Shown piece after piece: positions 19,790 to 20,290 of a DNA stretch of 20,290 nucleotides. Below the pieces are notes generated by a model, which saw only the letters and a list, made by a program, of their open reading frames with translations, was not told the origin of the DNA and made no database searches. The translations under genes and the position numbers were made by a program. The stretch covers positions 24,769 through 45,058 of the forward strand of contig BLXT01004061.1 of assembly GCA_019648995.1 (NCBI GenBank). The letters run 5' to 3'. The first letter of the stretch is position 1; each line of letters starts with the position of its first letter. The DNA is from Plakobranchus ocellatus (lineage: Eukaryota > Mollusca > Gastropoda > Plakobranchidae).

Positions 19790-20272
19790 TATATTATTGT
19801 TATTATGTAACAATGTCTTGCATCCATTTATGCTTAGACTGTTTGGTGCAAAAGGAAAAGTAATGGTTTCATTTGAGGGACATACAGTGTCCATTCCTTT
19901 ATCTGAGATTAAATACATTAAAAATCTCAAATTTTACATCTAAAATCGAAACAGTTTTTAATGACTTTAGCGTACCAAGTGCTTAAATGATGAATCAAAC
20001 GGACTCTTTAAAGTCCTTCAAAAGAATATATCGAAAGCTTATGAACATTCCAAAAGTAGGCCATGGATATAACGAAATCACAATAGAAAACACATTATAC
20101 AATTAAATGCAGTGTTCAGTTTTTATTGTTTCTTTTGCCCGAGCTTTTCTTAACAAATTCAACCATTTTGAATTATATGTTAATGGAAAGGAAAATTCTG
20201 TTTAATCATGAAAATAGTTTTTGTATCCAGACATGAGTAGTAACGGGGTCAAACTCTTATGTCTTATACTTT
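19790..20272. other. Gene-free AT-rich interval
   Basis: A short plus frame at about 19815-19943 reads LRLFGAKGKVMVSFEGHTVS, less compositionally biased than its neighbours, but it has no start of its own outside the microsatellite and no recognised family. Nothing else is seen. Confidence 0.35.
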
Positions 20273-20290
20273 CCCCCCCCCCCCCCCCCC
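20273..20290. repeat. Terminal poly-C run
   Basis: Eighteen consecutive C to the end of the window. It may be a genuine homopolymer where assembly stopped or a sequencing artefact. Confidence 0.9.

Noticed and set aside
1..20290. Bacterial, plasmid or phage origin with a defence system
   Set aside because: Low coding density, SINEs, a LINE, microsatellites and an Ig/FN3 transmembrane receptor all indicate an animal nuclear genome.

Overview
This looks like a nuclear fragment from a metazoan, most likely a marine lophotrochozoan such as a mollusc, brachiopod or annelid; the phylum is an inference. The base composition is strongly AT-rich. It has long trinucleotide microsatellites, tRNA-derived SINEs, a decayed non-LTR retrotransposon, a large immunoglobulin-superfamily receptor exon and wide stretches with no genes. 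Nothing points to a bacterial or organellar source: there are no operons and no dense ORFs. A run of Ns and a terminal poly-C suggest an assembled contig ending here.

Layout. 1-1030: AT-rich, with a TAA/AAT microsatellite. 1036-2454 (minus): degraded relative of an Ig/FN3 receptor, showing an Ig-like module, a transmembrane helix and a tyrosine-motif tail, with stops and frame changes. 2455-5560: mostly featureless, with one SINE (4369-4526), a GA-rich tract and a CT microsatellite. 5560-8005 (minus): remnant of a LINE reverse transcriptase ORF. 8280-8520: a TATA box ahead of a short ORF, function unknown. 9890-10910: a GC-richer mosaic with LTR-like character, a Q-rich decayed frame, an AAT microsatellite and a perfect three-unit heat-shock-element match. 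11639-14197 (plus): the only convincing gene body, one long exon coding Ig-like domains, an FN3 domain, one transmembrane helix and a cytoplasmic tail of about 205 residues. Past its stop, an 18-codon tandem repeat continues in decayed form to about 14456. 14456-20290: AT-rich, with two more SINE copies, AT and TTA microsatellites and no gene that I can support.

The two receptor-like sequences are related. The minus-strand copy matches the N-terminal Ig part and the FN3/transmembrane part of the plus-strand gene, but lacks about 460 codons between them. This points to a local receptor family evolving by duplication, internal deletion and tail-repeat change. The 5' end of the plus-strand gene (signal peptide, first exon, promoter) was not securely found. 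The tyrosine motifs (YxxM, and YxN in the tail repeats) suggest a phosphotyrosine-signalling surface receptor; this is inferred from sequence only.
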